The translations under genes were made by a program, and so were the position numbers. From Nitrospirillum sp034653275 (GTDB lineage Bacteria; Pseudomonadota; Alphaproteobacteria; Azospirillales; Azospirillaceae), in NCBI RefSeq assembly GCF_034653275.1, contig NZ_JAYEES010000004.1, forward strand, positions 1,612,001-1,676,000: a DNA stretch of 64,000 nt. The letters are read 5' to 3'. Shown in pieces: positions 61,229 to 64,000 of the stretch (positions within the stretch are counted from its first letter, which is position 1; each line of letters starts with the position of its first letter). The notes beneath the pieces are model-generated. The model was not told where the DNA came from. It saw only the letters and a program-made list of their open reading frames with translations, and searched no databases.

Positions 61229-61528
61229 GTTTTCAGAAGGGAGGAAAACGCAACCAAGTTGCACCCCTGTTATCGCGCAAAACTATGAATAATTCCTTTA
61301 CCGCACCGCACACCGAACCCTTGGCGTCGCCCCTCACGGAAGGTGGGCGCCCCCCTGTCCAAGTGGCAAACGATCCTGTAATATCAACGCGATCAGCCCT
61401 GGCGCGGCAATGACAAGGCCAGCCCCGTACCCTTGCCGGAGACCCGGCGGAGGGGCCGAGGGTAAAGAGAATTCGAGGTACCCCCAGCGGCCGGGGCTGG
61501 GGTGCGGGATTTCTTGGGAGGAAACGGA

Positions 61529-63598
61529 ATGAACGGAACCGCCGGACGGCTCGTCTGGCTGATTGTGGCGCTTGTCGGCGCCGCGTCGCTGGGCGTCGTC
61601 GCGCTGTCGCGCGGCGAAACCGTCAACGCGCTGTGGGTGGTTGTGGCGGCCCTGTGCACCTACACCATCGCCTATCGCTTCTACAGCCTGTACATCGCCA
61701 ACGCCGCGCTGAAGCTGGACGGCGGACGCCCCACCCCGGCCGCGCGCCATAATGACGGCCTGGACTACGTGCCCACGGACAAGTGGGTGCTGTTCGGCCA
61801 CCACTTCGCCGCCATCGCCGGCGCCGGCCCGCTGGTTGGCCCCGTACTGGCGGCGCAGATGGGCTATCTGCCCGGCACGCTGTGGATCCTGATCGGCGTG
61901 GTGTTCGCCGGCGCCGTCCAGGACTTCATCATCCTGTTCGCCTCCACCCGTCGCGACGGCCGGTCGCTGGGCGACATGATCAAGTCCGAGATGGGCACGG
62001 TGCCGGGCGTCATCGCCCTGTTCGGCGTGTTGCTCATCATGATCATCCTGCTGGCCGTGCTGGCGCTGATCGTGGTCAAGGCCTTGGCGGGCAGTCCCTG
62101 GGGCACCTTCACCGTCTTCGCCACCATGCCCATCGCCGTGCTGATGGGCATCTACGGCCGCTTCATCCGCCCCGGCCGCGTGGGCGAGATGTCGGCCATC
62201 GGCCTGGTCCTGCTGTTGCTGGGCATCATGGGCGGCCAATGGGTGGCCGAGGATCCCGCCTGGGCCGCCGCCTTCACCTTCAAGGGTGAGACGCTGGCGC
62301 TGATGCTGATCGCCTACGGCTTCATCGCCTCGGTCCTGCCGGTGTGGCTGCTGCTGGCGCCGCGCGACTATCTGTCGACCTTCCTGAAGATCGGCACCAT
62401 CATCGCGCTGGCGGTCGGCATCCTGATCGTCATGCCCGACCTGCACATGCCGGCGGTCAGCCGCTTCGTCGACGGCAGCGGCCCGGTCTTCTCCGGCCAG
62501 TTGTTCCCCTTCCTGTTCATCACCATCGCCTGCGGATCGGTCTCGGGTTTCCACGCCCTGATCTCCTCGGGCACCACGCCCAAGATGCTGGAGACGGAAG
62601 CGCAAGCCCGCATGATCGGCTACGGCGCCATGCTGGCCGAAAGCTTCGTCGCCATCATGGCCCTGATCTCGGCCTGCGTGCTGCACCCCGGCGTCTATTT
62701 CGCCATGAACACGCCGGCCGGCGTCATCGGCACCACGGTGGACCAGGCGGCCCAGGTGGTGGGCAACTGGGGCTTCGCCATCACGCCCGACGAATTGGCC
62801 CAGGTGGCCAGGAATGTGGGCGAGTCGACCATCCTCAGCCGCGCGGGTGGCGCCCCCACCCTGGCCGTGGGCATGTCGACCATCTTGTCCAGCCTGGTGG
62901 GTGGCCAGTCCATGACCGCCTTCTGGTACCACTTCGCCATCCTGTTCGAGGCCCTGTTCATCCTGACCACGGTCGACGCCGGCACACGCGTCGCCCGTTT
63001 CATGATCCAGGACCTGCTGGGCACGGCGGTGCCGGCCCTGCGCGTGACCCAAAGCTGGGGCGCCAACCTGCTGGCCACGGCCATCGCCGTGGCCGGCTGG
63101 GGCTATTTCCTGTACCAGGGCGTGGTCGACCCGCTGGGCGGCATCAACACGCTGTGGCCCCTGTTCGGCATCTCCAACCAGATGCTGGCGGCCATCGCCC
63201 TGATGCTGGGCACCGTCATCCTGTTCAAGATGAAGCGGGAGAAGTTCGCCTGGGTCACCATCCTGCCCACCACCTGGCTGGCCATCTGCACGCTGACCGC
63301 CGGCTGGCAGAAGCTGTTCGACGACAACCCGGCCGTGGGCTTCCTGGCGCACGCCAGGAAGTTCTCCACCGCGCTGGCCGACGGCAAGGTGCTGGCCCCG
63401 GCCAAGACCACGGAAGCCATGGCCCGGGTCATCACCAACGACTATGTCGACGCCACCCTGTGTGGCCTGTTCATGGCCGTGGTCGTGTCCATGCTGGTGT
63501 TCGGCCTCCTGAACATCCGCAAGGCCCTGGCCAACCCGCGCGCCACGGCGCACGAGGTTGGGATCGGTGGCGCCGCCGTCGCCGCCGGGGACGACTGA
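61529..63598 (+). CDS. cstA: CstA-type peptide/pyruvate transporter
   Basis: 689 aa inner membrane protein with about 16 helices. Motifs DYVPTDKWVLFGHHFAAIAG, AGPLVGPVLAAQMGYLPGTL, RRDGRSLGDMIKSEMG and CGSVSGFHALISSGTTPKML are strongly conserved in CstA, which imports peptides or pyruvate during carbon starvation. The ATG at 61529 has GGGAGGA upstream. It overlaps the ybdD gene (TGATG), the usual pairing. Confidence 0.93.
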   Translation: MNGTAGRLVWLIVALVGAASLGVVALSRGETVNALWVVVAALCTYTIAYRFYSLYIANAALKLDGGRPTPAARHNDGLDYVPTDKWVLFGHHFAAIAGAGPLVGPVLAAQMGYLPGTLWILIGVVFAGAVQDFIILFASTRRDGRSLGDMIKSEMGTVPGVIALFGVLLIMIILLAVLALIVVKALAGSPWGTFTVFATMPIAVLMGIYGRFIRPGRVGEMSAIGLVLLLLGIMGGQWVAEDPAWAAAFTFKGETLALMLIAYGFIASVLPVWLLLAPRDYLSTFLKIGTIIALAVGILIVMPDLHMPAVSRFVDGSGPVFSGQLFPFLFITIACGSVSGFHALISSGTTPKMLETEAQARMIGYGAMLAESFVAIMALISACVLHPGVYFAMNTPAGVIGTTVDQAAQVVGNWGFAITPDELAQVARNVGESTILSRAGGAPTLAVGMSTILSSLVGGQSMTAFWYHFAILFEALFILTTVDAGTRVARFMIQDLLGTAVPALRVTQSWGANLLATAIAVAGWGYFLYQGVVDPLGGINTLWPLFGISNQMLAAIALMLGTVILFKMKREKFAWVTILPTTWLAICTLTAGWQKLFDDNPAVGFLAHARKFSTALADGKVLAPAKTTEAMARVITNDYVDATLCGLFMAVVVSMLVFGLLNIRKALANPRATAHEVGIGGAAVAAGDD

Positions 63599-63798
63599 TG
63601 TCGGCGCAGGCGCAGGCCCTTCCCTTCGCCAAGCTGGTGGCCCGCATGGCCAACCTGATGGTGGGACTGCCGGATTACGACAGCTATGTCGAGCACCGGC
63701 GCCTCAACCATCCGGACCAGCCCGTCATGTCGCGGGAGGCGTTCTTCCGCGAACGGCAGGAGGCGCGCTACAGCGGCAAGGTCGGCCGTTGTTGCTGA
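63598..63798 (+). CDS. YbdD/YjiX-family small protein
   Basis: 66 aa. AKLVARMANLMVGLPDYDSY and VEHRRLNHPDQPVMSREAFF then FRERQEARYSGKVGRCC are the conserved family sequence. Encoded directly after cstA, overlapping its stop, as in many bacteria; needed for full transporter function in the characterised BtsT/CstA pairs. A terminator follows. Confidence 0.9.
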   Translation: MSAQAQALPFAKLVARMANLMVGLPDYDSYVEHRRLNHPDQPVMSREAFFRERQEARYSGKVGRCC

Positions 63799-63822
63799 AG
63801 CGGCCGGATTTGTTTACCGAGA

Positions 63823-63848
63823 GGGGGCCCGCGCGGGCCCCCTTTTCT
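63823..63848 (+). terminator. Terminator after cstA-ybdD
   Basis: GGGGGCCCGC and GCGGGCCCCC form a perfect stem, followed by TTTTCTTT. Confidence 0.85.
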
Positions 63849-63877
63849 TTGCCTGACCCTTTGACGAAAGCCCCAGC

Positions 63878-64000
63878 ATGCGCATCATCTCCGCCAACCT
63901 GAACGGCATCCGCTCCGCCACCACCAAGGGCTTCTTCGAGTGGATGGCGGCCCAGGACGCCGACGTCGTCTGCGTGCAGGAGTTGAAGGCCCAGGCCGAG
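63878..64000 (+). CDS. xthA: Exodeoxyribonuclease III, N-terminus (runs off the right edge)
   Basis: First 41 residues: RIISANLNGIRSATTKGFFE, then WMAAQDADVVCVQELKAQAE. The Asn in NLNG and the Glu in CVQE are metal-site residues of the ExoIII/AP endonuclease family, which repairs abasic sites. The rest is outside the window. Confidence 0.9.
   Translation, partial: MRIISANLNGIRSATTKGFFEWMAAQDADVVCVQELKAQAE

Noticed and set aside
61334..63553. 739-codon antisense frame over cstA
   Set aside because: Low-complexity Gln/His/Gly-rich shadow of a strongly supported membrane protein gene.
1..64000. CRISPR array or Cas genes, considered because of the Tn7-like set
   Set aside because: No regularly spaced direct repeats and no Cas protein motifs seen.

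Overview
The window looks like a high-GC alphaproteobacterial chromosome, most likely of the Rhodospirillales/Azospirillaceae type (Nitrospirillum-like). That placement is an inference from the red-type (form IC) RuBisCO operon, the strongly GC-ending codons and general gene content; no rRNA or other taxonomic marker is present. It has two contrasting halves that meet near 30.6 kb.

Left half, about 0-30.6 kb, is an accessory island of lower and uneven GC. From left to right it carries the N-terminus of an IS630-type transposase; a three-gene block (sigma-70-like protein, SNF2 helicase, sacsin/Hsp90-like ATPase with a C-terminal zinc domain) that resembles a defence module and whose ATPase gene is frameshifted; a TcmP / three-Cys radical-SAM-like / TcmP group; decayed small genes; a MazEF-like toxin-antitoxin pair; a MobC-like protein; a 1200-aa SF1 helicase-PLD nuclease fusion that resembles Mokosh type II; an XRE/ImmA regulator pair facing a bacterial ubiquitin-like conjugation operon (double-Ubl-E2 fusion, JAB-E1 fusion, DUF6527); a second XRE protein; an exonuclease fragment; and a complete Tn7-like tnsA-tnsB-tnsC-tniQ set whose TnsA lacks one expected active-site residue.

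Right half, 30.7-64 kb, is ordinary chromosome with tightly packed operons: a Tat-exported aldo/keto reductase; two paralogous secreted proteins; cbbR divergent from cbbF-cbbP-cbbT-cbbA-cbbL-cbbS-cbbX-cbbE (Calvin cycle; cbbP is frameshifted at a C run); a patatin-like lipase; an SPFH/NfeD pair; phoD; a purine nucleoside uptake and salvage cluster (BMP lipoprotein, ABC ATPase, two permeases, CpdB-like phosphatase, nucleoside deoxyribosyltransferase); glutaryl-CoA dehydrogenase; four tandem paralogous small secreted proteins, each behind its own sigma-54 promoter; cstA-ybdD; and the start of xthA.

The most noteworthy items are the Ubl operon with a shared operator region, the helicase/ATPase block, the sigma-54-driven tandem array, and an intergenic repeat family (three copies) whose central stem covaries. 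Several frameshifts fall exactly in G/C homopolymers, so some broken genes may be sequencing errors.
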